A stretch of 35,279 bases of DNA from Lysobacter antibioticus (GCF_000731095.1 NZ_JMTZ01000046.1:1-35279), one strand, 5' to 3'. Counted from the first letter of the stretch, positions 17,230-25,877 are shown. Numbers and translations are program-made. The notes: generated by a model from the sequence alone, not told the origin.

Positions 17230-19469
17230 AGGTTCACCCGGAAAGTCAGTTCGACGCTGCGCGGCGGCGCGATCACCAATTGGTCGGCAGCGCCGCCGGA
17301 CCAGTCGGCATAGAAGGCATCGCCGAGGTTGCGCCCGTGCAGGGCGATCTCGCCGAACGGCAGGCGGTAGGCGACGGAGGCGTCCCAGACGTCGTGGCCG
17401 CCGACGCGGATGCTGTTGGCGTTGTTGGTGTAGAAGGCGCCGACATGACGCACGCCGCCGCCGAGGGTCAGCGGGATCGCCTCGAAGCGATAGCTCGCGT
17501 ACAGGTTGGCGACGCGCTCGGGCACGTTCGGCGGCACGTTGCCGGCGCGGTCGACGCCGCCGGCTTCGCGCAGTTCGTCGAAGCGCGCATCGAGCGCGGC
17601 CAAGCTCGCATCCAGACGCAGGCCGCGGGTCAGCGCCGCCGATGCCGACAGTTCGATGCCGCGCGAGGACTGGCGCCCGCCCTGCACCGACAGATTCGCA
17701 TTGAGCGGATCGCGGGTGACGATGTCGTCCTGCTCGATCCAGTAACCGCCCAGGCTGAGGTCGATGCGGTCCTGCCAGAAGCTGCTCTTGATGCCGGCGT
17801 CGACGGCGCGGCCGTGGGTCAGCTCGAAGCGCGAATTGGCCAGCGACAGCAGCGGCAGGCTGCCGACCGGCGCGACCGCCTCGCTGTACTGGGCGAACAA
17901 CTGGGTCTTCGGGCTGAGGTCGAATACCGTGCCGAGCCGCCACGACAAGGGTTCGTAACGCCGCTCGAACCGGGTCAGCGCTGCGGTGTTGAGGTCGCGG
18001 ATGCTGCGTTCGAGTTCGATGCGGTCGTAACGCAGCCCGGCCAGCAGCAACCAGCGCGGACTCAGGTTGAGCGCGTCTTCGGCGAACACCGAGGCGACCC
18101 GGGTCGTCGAGTCGAAATCGACGCGGTTGCCGGTGCCGGGAAAGTTGCGCGCAACGTCGTCGAAGGACACCCGGCCGCGGACCGGCGCGAACGGGTCGAC
18201 CGCCGTGGTCGTGCCGAAACGGCGCATGACGAAGAAGTCGCCGTCGCTGAACTCGACCCCGACCGAGGCCCGGTTGCGACGCCCGGCCAGGCGGTGCTCC
18301 GAGAACAGGGTCGCGCGTTCCACCCAGAAGCGATGTTCGTGTTCGATCCGGGTGGTGCCGCGATCGAGCAGGCCGCTGCGGCGGTTATAGGTATAGGTCT
18401 CGGAATTCAGCCAGCGCCGCTTGGCGTCGTAATAGCCGAACTCGTTGCTGAAACGCAGACCGTCGCTGAGCTGCCAGCTCACCCGCGAGCGCAGCCAGTC
18501 GCTGCGTGCGTCCTGTACGCCGTTGTCGACGTTGTAGTTGCGCTTGCGCAGGGAGCGGTCGAGCACGTAGTCGCTGCCGCTGCGCACCAGCCCGCTCGGC
18601 TCGCGGGCGATGGCACGCGGCAGCAGGGGCGTGCCCCAGTAGGCGGTGTCGTAGTCGTCTTCGTAATGATCCAGGGCCAGATCGATGTCGAGCGCGTCGC
18701 TCGGACGCCAGCGCGCGGCCAGCGTCGCCGAGGTCGCCTCACTGGCGGTGTCGTCGACATAACCGTCGCTGCGACGATGGCTGGCCACCGCGCGCAAGGC
18801 GAAGCGATCGCTGAGCGGAATGTTCGCGTCGAGCGCATAACGCTGGCTGCCGAAGCTGCCCCAGCCGGCCATGCCTTCGAAAGCGCGGGCATCCACAGCA
18901 CTGTCGCCGAGCTGCGGCCGCTTCGGCACCAGGTTGATCGCGCCGGCCAGCCCGCCCTCGCCGTACAGCACCGAGGCCGGGCCCTTGAGCACTTCGATGC
19001 GCTCGAAGCTCCAACTGTCGAAGTCGCGCGTGACCAACGGCGCCGCGGTCTGGCGCACGCCGTCGTAGAGCAAGGCGATGGCGCCGCCGGTGAACCCGCG
19101 CATCGAGGTCATGCCCGGCGACGACGGCAACTGCCCGGCCAATACGCCGGGCGCGGCGTTGAGCGCATCGACGCTGCCGCGCAGGCCGCGGGCCTGGATC
19201 GCGTCCTGGCTCAGCACTTCGACCATCGCCGGGGTCTCGCGCGCGGTCAGGCCGAGCCGCGAACCGGTGGCGTTGGCGGTGTCGAGCGGCGCGGTGGCGG
19301 CGCGCCGGCCCTCGACGGTGACCGTGTCGAGCAGGGTCGCCGCCGCGCCGCCGGCGGCCTCCTGTGCCGCCGCCGGCGACGCCAACGTCACCGATGCCAA
19401 AGCCGATGCGAGCGTCATCCGCCCGAAGTACGCCGCACCTGCCCGGCTGCCCTGCTTGCCTGCGCTCAC
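17226..19469 (-). CDS. TonB-dependent siderophore-type receptor
   Basis: A 747-residue outer membrane receptor and the first gene of the operon. A signal peptide ends near ASPAAAQ (about residue 36). The TonB box is LDTVTVEG, followed by the plug (ETPAMVEVLSQD, the GFTGGAIALLYDGVRQ strand, and VLKGPASVLYGEGGLAGAINLVPKRP), which is the FhuA/FoxA-like siderophore-receptor pattern. The barrel ends VELTFRVNL. Translation starts at GTG 19469 with GAGGA about six bases upstream; no ATG fits. The stop overlaps the ABC ATPase start by four bases. A palindrome and promoter-like boxes lie directly upstream, implying metal-responsive control. Confidence 0.93.
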   Translation of the reverse strand: MSAGKQGSRAGAAYFGRMTLASALASVTLASPAAAQEAAGGAAATLLDTVTVEGRRAATAPLDTANATGSRLGLTARETPAMVEVLSQDAIQARGLRGSVDALNAAPGVLAGQLPSSPGMTSMRGFTGGAIALLYDGVRQTAAPLVTRDFDSWSFERIEVLKGPASVLYGEGGLAGAINLVPKRPQLGDSAVDARAFEGMAGWGSFGSQRYALDANIPLSDRFALRAVASHRRSDGYVDDTASEATSATLAARWRPSDALDIDLALDHYEDDYDTAYWGTPLLPRAIAREPSGLVRSGSDYVLDRSLRKRNYNVDNGVQDARSDWLRSRVSWQLSDGLRFSNEFGYYDAKRRWLNSETYTYNRRSGLLDRGTTRIEHEHRFWVERATLFSEHRLAGRRNRASVGVEFSDGDFFVMRRFGTTTAVDPFAPVRGRVSFDDVARNFPGTGNRVDFDSTTRVASVFAEDALNLSPRWLLLAGLRYDRIELERSIRDLNTAALTRFERRYEPLSWRLGTVFDLSPKTQLFAQYSEAVAPVGSLPLLSLANSRFELTHGRAVDAGIKSSFWQDRIDLSLGGYWIEQDDIVTRDPLNANLSVQGGRQSSRGIELSASAALTRGLRLDASLAALDARFDELREAGGVDRAGNVPPNVPERVANLYASYRFEAIPLTLGGGVRHVGAFYTNNANSIRVGGHDVWDASVAYRLPFGEIALHGRNLGDAFYADWSGGAADQLVIAPPRSVELTFRVNL

Positions 19470-19497
19470 TGTGATCCTCGCCCCATGCCTTGCGTGA

Positions 19498-19521
19498 AAT
19501 GAAACGATATATCATTTCATT
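19498..19521. promoter_or_regulatory. 24-bp palindrome, candidate metalloregulator operator
   Basis: Left half AATGAAACGATA and right half TATCATTTCATT pair at 11 of 12 positions. The AT-rich palindrome stands out in GC-rich DNA and lies 29-52 bases before the receptor's GTG, just downstream of the candidate promoter. Its GAAA..GATATATC..TTTC layout recalls Fur-superfamily (Fur/Zur) operators but is not a textbook match to either; the regulator is unknown. Confidence 0.7.
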
Positions 19522-19529
19522 GACGAGGC

Positions 19530-19558
19530 AATGTAAGTCGAGGTGAAGGGCGCGTCAA
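19530..19558 (-). promoter_or_regulatory. candidate sigma-70 promoter of the metallophore operon
   Basis: On the minus strand TTGACG (19553-19558) and TACATT (19530-19535) are 17 bases apart, fitting -35 and -10 boxes. Predicted transcription start falls at the edge of the palindrome at 19498-19521, so a bound repressor would block initiation. An alternative -10 inside the palindrome (GATATA) cannot be excluded. Confidence 0.5.
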
Positions 19559-19562
19559 TACG

Positions 19563-19588
19563 CCCCGCCAACATTTCGTCTGGCGGGG
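19563..19588 (-). terminator. hairpin after the CHAP gene
   Basis: Perfect eight-base arms CCCCGCCA (19563-19570) and TGGCGGGG (19581-19588) around a ten-base loop, between the CHAP gene and the operon promoter. There is no T-tract on the minus strand, so it may be a weak or factor-assisted terminator. Confidence 0.4.
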
Positions 19589-19672
19589 ACGGGCGAAAAC
19601 GGAACCAGGACGCTCCGCCCGTTCGGCGGGCGGAACGCGGGAAGACGGCGCGGCGGCGGGGCAGCGCCCCGC

Positions 19673-20452
19673 TTAAGCGAGGCGGATGAAATCGTTGGCG
19701 GCGGTGCGGCGGGTGCGGCGCGCGACCTCGAAGCCGTTCGCCGAACCCTTGTGGTCGGTGTTGCCTTCGATGCTGAGGAAGCTTTCCTCGCCGCCGTCGA
19801 AGGCGAAACCGGTGTGGATCCAGTCGCTCGAGGTCTTGCGCACCAGGAAGATGCCGCAAGCGCCGAGCGCGCCGAAACCGCCGTTATGGGCAACGTTCTT
19901 GCCGGCGACGAAACGCCCCGCCGCCTTCGCCTGGCGCGCGAGTTCGTCGCAGCCGAAGCTGCCGGCGATCGGCGCGGCGCGGCCGGCCTTCTCGGCGGCC
20001 TGCTGCATGACGAAGCTGACGAAGCCGGCGCACCAGAGCATGGCTTCGCCCTCGCTGCCCTTCATGTACATGCGTACCCACGGCCCACGGTTGGCGCCGC
20101 CGAGTTCGACCGGATGCTCGGCCAAGTGCTGCTCGGCGAACCAACGCACGAGTTGCGGATACGACTTGTTCGGCGCCTTCGCCGGCAAACCGACCACGCG
20201 CGCCATCGGCTCGGTCAGCGCCGCCCACACCTCGTGGGTCAAGATGCCGGCGTAACTCAGATGCTTGCGTGCGGCGAAGGCCTCGATAGCGCGGTTGGTG
20301 GCCGGACCGAACTTGCCGTCGATCGGCGTGCCGTTGCCGTGAAACCCCAGCCATTCCTGGACCCGTCTTGCGCCCGCCCCGCTCGCGCCATTGCTCAAGG
20401 CCCCCGGAAACTCCAGTTCGCGACGGATATACGCTTGTTCGTGCAATGCCAT
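19673..20452 (-). CDS. peptidoglycan-binding and CHAP-domain protein
   Basis: A 259-residue protein. Residues about 27-80 form a PG_binding_1 repeat (RVQEWLGFHGNGTPIDGKFG...ATNRAIEAF), and about 120-245 a CHAP/NlpC-P60-like amidase or peptidase domain with Cys141 in MLWCAGF, His213 in DWIHTGF and Glu229 or Asn231 in SIEGNTD as the likely catalytic set. No signal peptide is visible at the N-terminus, so it either stays inside or leaves by a non-Sec route such as type VI/IV secretion or lysis. It is not obviously in a phage setting. The ATG at 20452 is the only credible start; upstream and downstream gaps suggest a single-gene unit. Confidence 0.85.
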   Translation of the reverse strand: MALHEQAYIRRELEFPGALSNGASGAGARRVQEWLGFHGNGTPIDGKFGPATNRAIEAFAARKHLSYAGILTHEVWAALTEPMARVVGLPAKAPNKSYPQLVRWFAEQHLAEHPVELGGANRGPWVRMYMKGSEGEAMLWCAGFVSFVMQQAAEKAGRAAPIAGSFGCDELARQAKAAGRFVAGKNVAHNGGFGALGACGIFLVRKTSSDWIHTGFAFDGGEESFLSIEGNTDHKGSANGFEVARRTRRTAANDFIRLA

Positions 20453-20733
20453 GACCTGACTCCCTGACGGCGACTACGTCCATGGACGCGCGAAGCCTCC
20501 GGCGTCGGCGCGTGCCGCCAGGCGCGCACCGCGATCGGCCATCGTCGCGTCGTCGCGGCGCATGGGCCGCGACTCCATAGCCAACGCCGTGGCCGCGCGA
20601 ACACGGTCACGTCCGAGTCGTTCATGCATGAAACACCGGCGCTGGCCGCCGTAACCTGGCGTCGCCGGCGCCGTCGACGGCGCCAACGCTGGCCGTGCCC
20701 GGCACGCCTCGACGTTATCGCCGCGACCTCGGC
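20453..20733. other. intergenic region, no gene seen
   Basis: This 281-base GC-rich stretch lies between two minus-strand genes. Small open frames here have no recognisable start context or motifs. A GC-rich inverted repeat (GGCGCCGTCGACGGCGCC, about 20666-20683) may help end the oxygenase transcript, though no T-tract follows. Confidence 0.5.
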
Positions 20734-21492
20734 TCAGCTCGCGTCGTGGAAGATCACGCCCAGGGTATGCCGCTGTCCCGAATGCAGGCGGCTGACGCCG
20801 TGACGCATCGCCACGCGGTAATGGCCGCGCGCGCCGCGCACCGGCCGTTGGTTGACCGCGAACACCACCGCGTCGCCCTGCTGCAGCGGCACCACCTCGA
20901 CCCGCGACTGCATGCGCGGGCGCTGCTCGGTCAACACGAACTCGCCGCCTTCGAAATCGCGTCCCGGCTGCGACAGCAGGATCGCCGCCTGCAAGGGGAA
21001 CACATGCTCGCCGTACAGATCCTGGTGCAGGCAGTTGTAGTCGCCGCTCGCGTAACGCAGCAGCAGCGGCGTCGGCCGGGTCTGGCCCGCAGCATGGCAG
21101 CGCGCGAGAAAGTCCTGCAGCCGCGGCGGGTAGCTCACAGCGATGCCCATGGCCTGGTTCCAGCGCTCGGCGATCGGCGCGAGCCGCGGATACAGGGCGC
21201 CGCGCAAACCTTGCACGAGATCGGGCAAGGGATAGCGGAAATAACGGTATTCGCCGCGCCCGAAACCATGCCGGGCCATGACCACGCGACTGCGGTAACG
21301 GGCCTCATCGTGGTAAGCGCCGGCGATGGCGTCGCACTCCTCGCGCGTCAGCAACTGCCGCATCAGCGCATGACCGCCGCCATCCAACGCGGCGGCGATG
21401 GCGCCCCAGTCCTGCGCTCCGATGCGTTCGTCAAGCGCCAGGAATTCGTCCGACGGCATCGGGCGTAAGGGGTGATCGGTGACAAACGTCAT
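20734..21492 (-). CDS. 2-oxoglutarate/Fe(II)-dependent oxygenase
   Basis: A 252-residue protein with the prolyl-4-hydroxylase-like jelly-roll pattern: the iron motif HQD (His156, Asp158) in NCLHQDLYG, a distal His231 in MRHGVSRLHSG, and Arg241 in RHTLGVIFHD placed to bind 2-oxoglutarate. Such enzymes hydroxylate protein or small-molecule substrates using Fe(II), O2 and 2-oxoglutarate. The start is a choice: 21492 (MTFVTDHPLRPMPSDEF) gives a clean N-terminus with weak GCGAG upstream, whereas 21570 has GGAG only four bases before ATG but adds 26 residues with atypical codons (several GGA, CGA, CCT). I prefer 21492. Substrate unknown; no clear link to its neighbours. Confidence 0.85.
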   Translation of the reverse strand: MTFVTDHPLRPMPSDEFLALDERIGAQDWGAIAAALDGGGHALMRQLLTREECDAIAGAYHDEARYRSRVVMARHGFGRGEYRYFRYPLPDLVQGLRGALYPRLAPIAERWNQAMGIAVSYPPRLQDFLARCHAAGQTRPTPLLLRYASGDYNCLHQDLYGEHVFPLQAAILLSQPGRDFEGGEFVLTEQRPRMQSRVEVVPLQQGDAVVFAVNQRPVRGARGHYRVAMRHGVSRLHSGQRHTLGVIFHDAS

Positions 21493-21857
21493 GGGTCGGC
21501 GCTCGCGGAACAAACCAGGTCCGCTCATGTTCGGGCCGCGATCGGGTCCGGCGATATCCGTTCCTTGCATTTCACTCCGATCGATTCGCGCGGCTTTGCC
21601 GAATACGGCGAAACAAGACATTCAGCCGCGGGCAAGATTGCCTCGTCATTCGCTGAACCGAGCGGAAAAAACCATGACTTAAGGCCTAGGTAAATGTCCA
21701 AGTACCGTAAGCAGAACGTTTAGTTCCTGTAAAAAGGCACACAAAATTCAGGTTCGATTGAAGCGCGATGCCGATACTGCGCACACCGAATCCACACGGA
21801 CGCCTTACTCCGAGGCGCGAGGATTCGGAATAAAACCAATAAAGAGGCTTAGACCTT
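21493..21857. other. divergent intergenic region
   Basis: This 365-base gap separates the minus-strand oxygenase from the plus-strand Ax21 gene. It is less GC-rich from about 21680 to 21760 and should hold both promoters, but no pair of boxes with good spacing could be picked with confidence. No gene is seen. Confidence 0.5.
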
Positions 21858-22460
21858 ATGAAGCGTGCATTGCTTGCCCTCACCCTCGCCGCCGCCCTGC
21901 CGTTCGCAGCTTCCGCGGCCGAAGGCGTGTCCTACAACTACGCACAGGCCGGTTACGCCAAGACCGACGGCGAAACCAAGTACACCGACTCCGACGGCTG
22001 GGCCATCGGCGGTTCGTACGCGTTCCACCCGAACTTCCACGTCTTCGGCAGCTACAGCCAGCAGAAGACCGATTCGTACAACTTCGGCACCTTCCGCGTT
22101 CCCGGCTACGACGTCGATCATCTGCGCGTGGGCGTGGGCTACAACCACGAGCTGAGCAAGCGCGTCGACCTCGTGACCCGCCTGGCTTATGAGCACAACA
22201 AGTCCGACTTCGACTCGTTCGGCGACTACAAGCTCAAGGGCGGCAGCGTCGAAGTGGGCGTCAACGGCACCCTGACGCCGAACTGGGAAGGCTATGCCTT
22301 CGCCGGCTACCAGGACTACGACAAGTCCTACGACGGCAAGTTCTACGGCCGTGTCGGTACCTTGGTGAAGTTCAACCAGAACTGGGGCATCACCGCCGAC
22401 GCCAAGTTCCTCGACGGCGGCGAAAAGGAATTCTTCATCGGCCCGCGCTTCAGCTTCTGA
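21858..22460 (+). CDS. Ax21-family outer membrane beta-barrel protein
   Basis: A 200-residue exported protein with a clear signal peptide (MKRALLALTLAAALPFAASA, cleaved before AEG). The mature part alternates aromatic and polar residues in eight or so strands (YNYAQAGYAKT, WAIGGSYAFHPNFHVFGSYS, DHLRVGVGYNHEL) and ends FFIGPRFSF, with a terminal Phe for barrel assembly. This matches the Ax21 outer membrane protein family of Xanthomonas and Stenotrophomonas, found in vesicles and reported as cell-density controlled; the older claim that Ax21 triggers the rice XA21 receptor was withdrawn. AGAGG lies ten bases before the ATG. It is a single-gene unit with its own terminator. Exact role unknown. 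Confidence 0.88.
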   Translation: MKRALLALTLAAALPFAASAAEGVSYNYAQAGYAKTDGETKYTDSDGWAIGGSYAFHPNFHVFGSYSQQKTDSYNFGTFRVPGYDVDHLRVGVGYNHELSKRVDLVTRLAYEHNKSDFDSFGDYKLKGGSVEVGVNGTLTPNWEGYAFAGYQDYDKSYDGKFYGRVGTLVKFNQNWGITADAKFLDGGEKEFFIGPRFSF

Positions 22461-22531
22461 TAGAAAGCGCTACCGATAAGTATTCCGCAACACCGCGATC
22501 CGTTCTCTCTCTCCCCCGAAACGTCGCGATC

Positions 22532-22562
22532 GAGCCCGGCCGAAAGGCCGGGCTCTTTTTTT
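22532..22562 (+). terminator. strong intrinsic terminator
   Basis: Ten-base perfect arms GAGCCCGGCC and GGCCGGGCTC with a GAAA tetraloop are followed by seven T. It lies 71 bases after the Ax21 stop and faces the convergent gene ending at 22662. Confidence 0.95.
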
Positions 22563-22661
22563 GTCCGGGGTTCGGATCGGCGAAGCCGCTGGGCTGACTC
22601 GCTTCGTAGCGACGGCGCCAGGGCCCGCCGATAACGAACCTCGGCAGACCGGGCCTCGCGC

Positions 22662-24203
22662 TCAGCGCTCGCCTTCGGGCGCGTCCTGCGATTCGCCGTC
22701 TTTCGCGCCTTCCTGCAGCAGCTTCTGCAGCTCCTGCGCCATCTCGCGCTCCAGGCGCTTCTCTTCGACCTGCTGCGGGCTCGCCAGCTGCAGTTCTTCG
22801 CAAGCCACCGAGTCGGGGGTGTCCGCGCAAACCTTGCGGATGCCGGCGAGCAGTTTGTCGTCGCCGGTGTTGTGGTAGGCAGCGACGAGATTGCCGCAGC
22901 CTTCGCGCACGTGCATCGCGCAGACCTTGTCGTAAGAACGCGCGGCCACGGCCCAGTTGTTGTTGAGCGCGGCCATGTGGCCCTCGCCCATGCAGGCCGA
23001 CATCGAACCCTTCGCGCAACAGGCCGCGGCGCCGCCCGGATCGGTCAAGGCACAGTGGTCGACCTTGTACGGCGTTTCCCTGAGGCGCTTGCCGGCCACC
23101 GGCATGGCGATGGCCTCGCACTGCGCGGGCTCGGTGCGCCGATACGCCTTGTAGCGGGTCCACTCGTCCATGCCGATGAGGGTGTCGGCATCGAACCAGC
23201 GCAGCACGAAATCGTCGCCCTTGTCGTGGCGCACCAGCACTTCGTCTTCGCGCAGGCGATAGCGCATGTCGGCTTCGCCTTCTTCCGACATGCTCGCGCC
23301 CTGCCCATCGGTGAAACGGAACACGCCGAATAGGCTCGTTTCGGAATCGGGAAGGACGTAGCTGCCGCACGGCTGACGCGGCGGCTGGCGCGGCGCATCG
23401 TTGCGTAAGCTCAGTCCCCTCAGCTCTTGGACGCGCTTGCAGGCGTCCTTGGACAGCTTGCCGTCGCAGGCGAAGGCGAAGCTGTCGCGCGCATCGGCAT
23501 AGCGCCCGGCCAGCCATTGCTGGTCGGCCAGCGAGACGCAGGCCTTGCCGTCGCCGATGTCGCGGCAAGACACCCGCAACGCGGCCAGGCCGGCCTCGGA
23601 CACACGCTGGGTGCGGAACATGTATATCGGCGCGCCCGCTTCCTCGGCGCTCAGCGACTTGACCCATTGCTTGCAGGCGTAGGGGCTGCGGTCGCGGCGG
23701 CAGTAGGTTTCCAGTTTCGCCGCGCTTTGCGCCGGCGCGAGGGTGTGGCCGAAATCGATGACCGCGACGCAGGACTGGACGTCGCCGAGCGCGCAATCTT
23801 GCTGGTCGTCGCGGTGTTGCTTGCCTTCGAGGGGCGCGACCGCCACGACCTGGGTGCCCGCCGGCTGGCACTGCGCCTTGGCGACCTGCCGGTAGACCTC
23901 GCCGCCCTTGTCGAAGCGGTCGGCCTGCTGGATCAGACGGCCGTCGCTTTCGATCTTGTAGGTCTTGAGCACATTGCTGTCGGCGGAGCGCACCCACAAG
24001 GTGTCGCCTTCGACGCGGTAGGCGTAGGGCGAGAACTCGGAAAGGAAACCTTCCTCGTCGCGCAGCTCGACGCGGCTGCCGTCGAAGATCAGGCGATCGG
24101 GGGAGTCGTCGGTCACATAGCTGCCGCAGGGCGGCGGCGCGGCGAAGGCCGGCAACGACAACAGGGAGAGCACGAGCGGCCAGACGGCCCGCGTACGACG
24201 CAT
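22662..24203 (-). CDS. secreted Cys-rich protein with internal duplication, family unknown
   Basis: A 513-residue exported protein with a signal peptide ending LPAFA-AP. I do not recognise the family. The mature protein is a tandem duplication of a unit of about 250 residues: CGSYV at 26-30 recurs at 279-283, QCQP (112) answers QCEA (361), and DCALGD (137) answers HCALTD (384). Each unit has a beta-rich front half (VEGDTLWVRS / REDEVLVRH) and a Cys-paired helical back half with a Sel1/TPR feel (WLAGRYADARDSFAFAC / NNWAVAARSYDKVC). The C-terminus is a charged helix. About two dozen cysteines imply periplasmic disulfides. The start at 24203 has AGGAACTCCT upstream. It follows gpsA by 92 bases. 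Confidence 0.85.
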   Translation of the reverse strand: MRRTRAVWPLVLSLLSLPAFAAPPPCGSYVTDDSPDRLIFDGSRVELRDEEGFLSEFSPYAYRVEGDTLWVRSADSNVLKTYKIESDGRLIQQADRFDKGGEVYRQVAKAQCQPAGTQVVAVAPLEGKQHRDDQQDCALGDVQSCVAVIDFGHTLAPAQSAAKLETYCRRDRSPYACKQWVKSLSAEEAGAPIYMFRTQRVSEAGLAALRVSCRDIGDGKACVSLADQQWLAGRYADARDSFAFACDGKLSKDACKRVQELRGLSLRNDAPRQPPRQPCGSYVLPDSETSLFGVFRFTDGQGASMSEEGEADMRYRLREDEVLVRHDKGDDFVLRWFDADTLIGMDEWTRYKAYRRTEPAQCEAIAMPVAGKRLRETPYKVDHCALTDPGGAAACCAKGSMSACMGEGHMAALNNNWAVAARSYDKVCAMHVREGCGNLVAAYHNTGDDKLLAGIRKVCADTPDSVACEELQLASPQQVEEKRLEREMAQELQKLLQEGAKDGESQDAPEGER

Positions 24204-24295
24204 AGGAGTTCCTTTCCCGAGGGTTTCGAGGGGGTGGGTGGCCGCGATAGTCGCGGCGGACGCAGCGACGCCGGCAGCAGCGCCGGCGTTGCGAC

Positions 24296-25342
24296 TCAAC
24301 CGAACAGGTCGGTCGGGTATTCGGGTTTCTGCTCGCGCGAGAGCAGCTTGCGCAGACCGTCGGCCGGAGTGATCTCGCCGTGCAGCACGGCGCGCACCGC
24401 GCTGGAGATCGGCAGTTCGACGCCGTGCCGTTCGGCCTGGCGCATCACTTCGTCGGCGGTCTGCACCGATTCGACGACCTGGCCGATCTCGCGCACCGCG
24501 TCTTCGATCGACTGGCCGCGGCCGAGGGCCAGGCCCAGGCGGCGGTTGCGCGACAGATCGCCGGTGCAGGTCAGCACCAGGTCGCCGAGGCCGGCCAGGC
24601 CCATCAGGGTCTCGGGCTGGCCGCCGATGGCCTGGTTGAGGCGCAGCATTTCGTTGAGGCCGCGGGTGATCAGGCCGGCGCGCGCGTTGAGGCCGAGCTG
24701 CATGCCGTCGGCGACGCCGGTGGCGACCGCGAGCACGTTCTTCATCGCGCCGCCGAGTTCGGCGCCGAGCATGTCGTCGCCGGTATAGGCGCGGAACGCC
24801 GGCCCGTGCAGGGCATCGGCCACGCTCTGGGCGAAGGCGGCATCGTCGGAGTGCACGGTCAGCGCGGTCGGCAGGCCTTGCGCGACTTCCTTCGCGAACG
24901 AAGGCCCGGTCACCACCGCCAACGGCACGTCGTCGCCGAGCACTTCGCCGGCGACTTCGTGCAGGAACCGGCCGCTGCCGGGCTCGAAGCCCTTGGTCGC
25001 CCAGGCCACGCCCGCATGCGCGGGACGGTGCGGGGCGAGCTCGCGCAGGGTTTCGGCGAAGGCGTGCGAGGGCACCACCACCAGGACCAGGTCGGCGTCG
25101 CGCAGGGCGAGGGCCAGGTCGGTGGTCGCGCGCAGGGAGTCCGGCAAGGCGATGCCGGGCAGGTAGCGCGGGTTTTCATGCCGCGTATCGATGGCCGCGG
25201 CGCCGTCGGCGTCGCGGCCCCACAGCACGGTCGGATGACCGTGCCGGGCGATCAGCGCGGCGAGCGCGGTGCCCCAGGAACCGGCACCGAGCACCGCCAC
25301 GCGCGGTTTCGGCGCAGCGGCCGGCGACGGATCGTGGGTCAT
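24296..25342 (-). CDS. gpsA: NAD(P)-dependent glycerol-3-phosphate dehydrogenase
   Basis: A 348-residue cytoplasmic enzyme that reduces dihydroxyacetone phosphate to sn-glycerol-3-phosphate for phospholipid synthesis. The N-terminal nucleotide fold is [16 protein letters not shown]; the substrate and active-site regions [15 protein letters not shown] and [19 protein letters not shown] (with the conserved Lys) and [20 protein letters not shown] are all present. Length is normal (about 340). It begins 19 bases after the secB stop, so the two share a transcript, as in many gammaproteobacteria. Confidence 0.97.
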   Translation of the reverse strand: MTHDPSPAAAPKPRVAVLGAGSWGTALAALIARHGHPTVLWGRDADGAAAIDTRHENPRYLPGIALPDSLRATTDLALALRDADLVLVVVPSHAFAETLRELAPHRPAHAGVAWATKGFEPGSGRFLHEVAGEVLGDDVPLAVVTGPSFAKEVAQGLPTALTVHSDDAAFAQSVADALHGPAFRAYTGDDMLGAELGGAMKNVLAVATGVADGMQLGLNARAGLITRGLNEMLRLNQAIGGQPETLMGLAGLGDLVLTCTGDLSRNRRLGLALGRGQSIEDAVREIGQVVESVQTADEVMRQAERHGVELPISSAVRAVLHGEITPADGLRKLLSREQKPEYPTDLFG

Positions 25343-25361
25343 GCGCGAGGCGAGCCGTGGC

Positions 25362-25877
25362 TCAGGCGTTGCCAGCGGTTTCCGCGTCGGCCAGGCCGCC
25401 TTCGGACTGGGCGCCGCGCTGACGCACGCCTTCGGCGTACAGGGCGTCGAAGTTGATCGGCTGCAGGAAGAACGGCGGGAAGCCGCCGGCCTGGATCAGG
25501 TCGCTGACCAACTGGCGCGCGTACGGGTAGAGCACGTTCGGGCAGTGGGTGCCGAGCATCGCGTCGAGGGTCGCCGCGTCGAAGCCGATCAGGCCGAACA
25601 CGCCGGCCTGCTTCACTTCGGCCAGGTACATCGGCTTGTCGTTGGCGGTGCAGGTCAGGGTGATGCCGAGGACGACCTCGAAGGCGTTCTCGCCGACGCG
25701 CTGCACGTTCTGCGACAGGTTCAGCTGCAGCTGCGGCTGCGCGGCTTCGGCGAACACGGCCGGAGCGCCGGGCACCTCGAAGGAGACGTCCTTTACGTAG
25801 ATCTTCTCGACGGTGAACGCGGGGCCGGTTGCGGCTTCGGCCGGCGCGGTGGCGCCGTTGACGTTTTCTTCGGACAT
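25362..25877 (-). CDS. secB: protein-export chaperone SecB
   Basis: A 171-residue cytosolic chaperone that holds precursor proteins unfolded and hands them to SecA. Recognised by [19 protein letters not shown], the acidic/hydrophobic core strands, [40 protein letters not shown] and an acidic-to-Ala tail. The ATG at 25877 has GGGGAG about nine bases upstream; a longer frame to 25967 is not conserved. It lies 173 bases downstream of the rhodanese gene and directly before gpsA. Confidence 0.97.
   Translation of the reverse strand: MSEENVNGATAPAEAATGPAFTVEKIYVKDVSFEVPGAPAVFAEAAQPQLQLNLSQNVQRVGENAFEVVLGITLTCTANDKPMYLAEVKQAGVFGLIGFDAATLDAMLGTHCPNVLYPYARQLVSDLIQAGGFPPFFLQPINFDALYAEGVRQRGAQSEGGLADAETAGNA

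Noticed and set aside
17280-19502. 740-codon plus-strand open frame opposite the first TonB receptor
   Set aside because: Antisense shadow; the minus-strand receptor has a TonB box, plug and barrel strands.
21858-22460. Ax21 as plant immune elicitor recognised by XA21
   Set aside because: That claim was withdrawn; the sequence supports only an outer membrane barrel of the Ax21 family.
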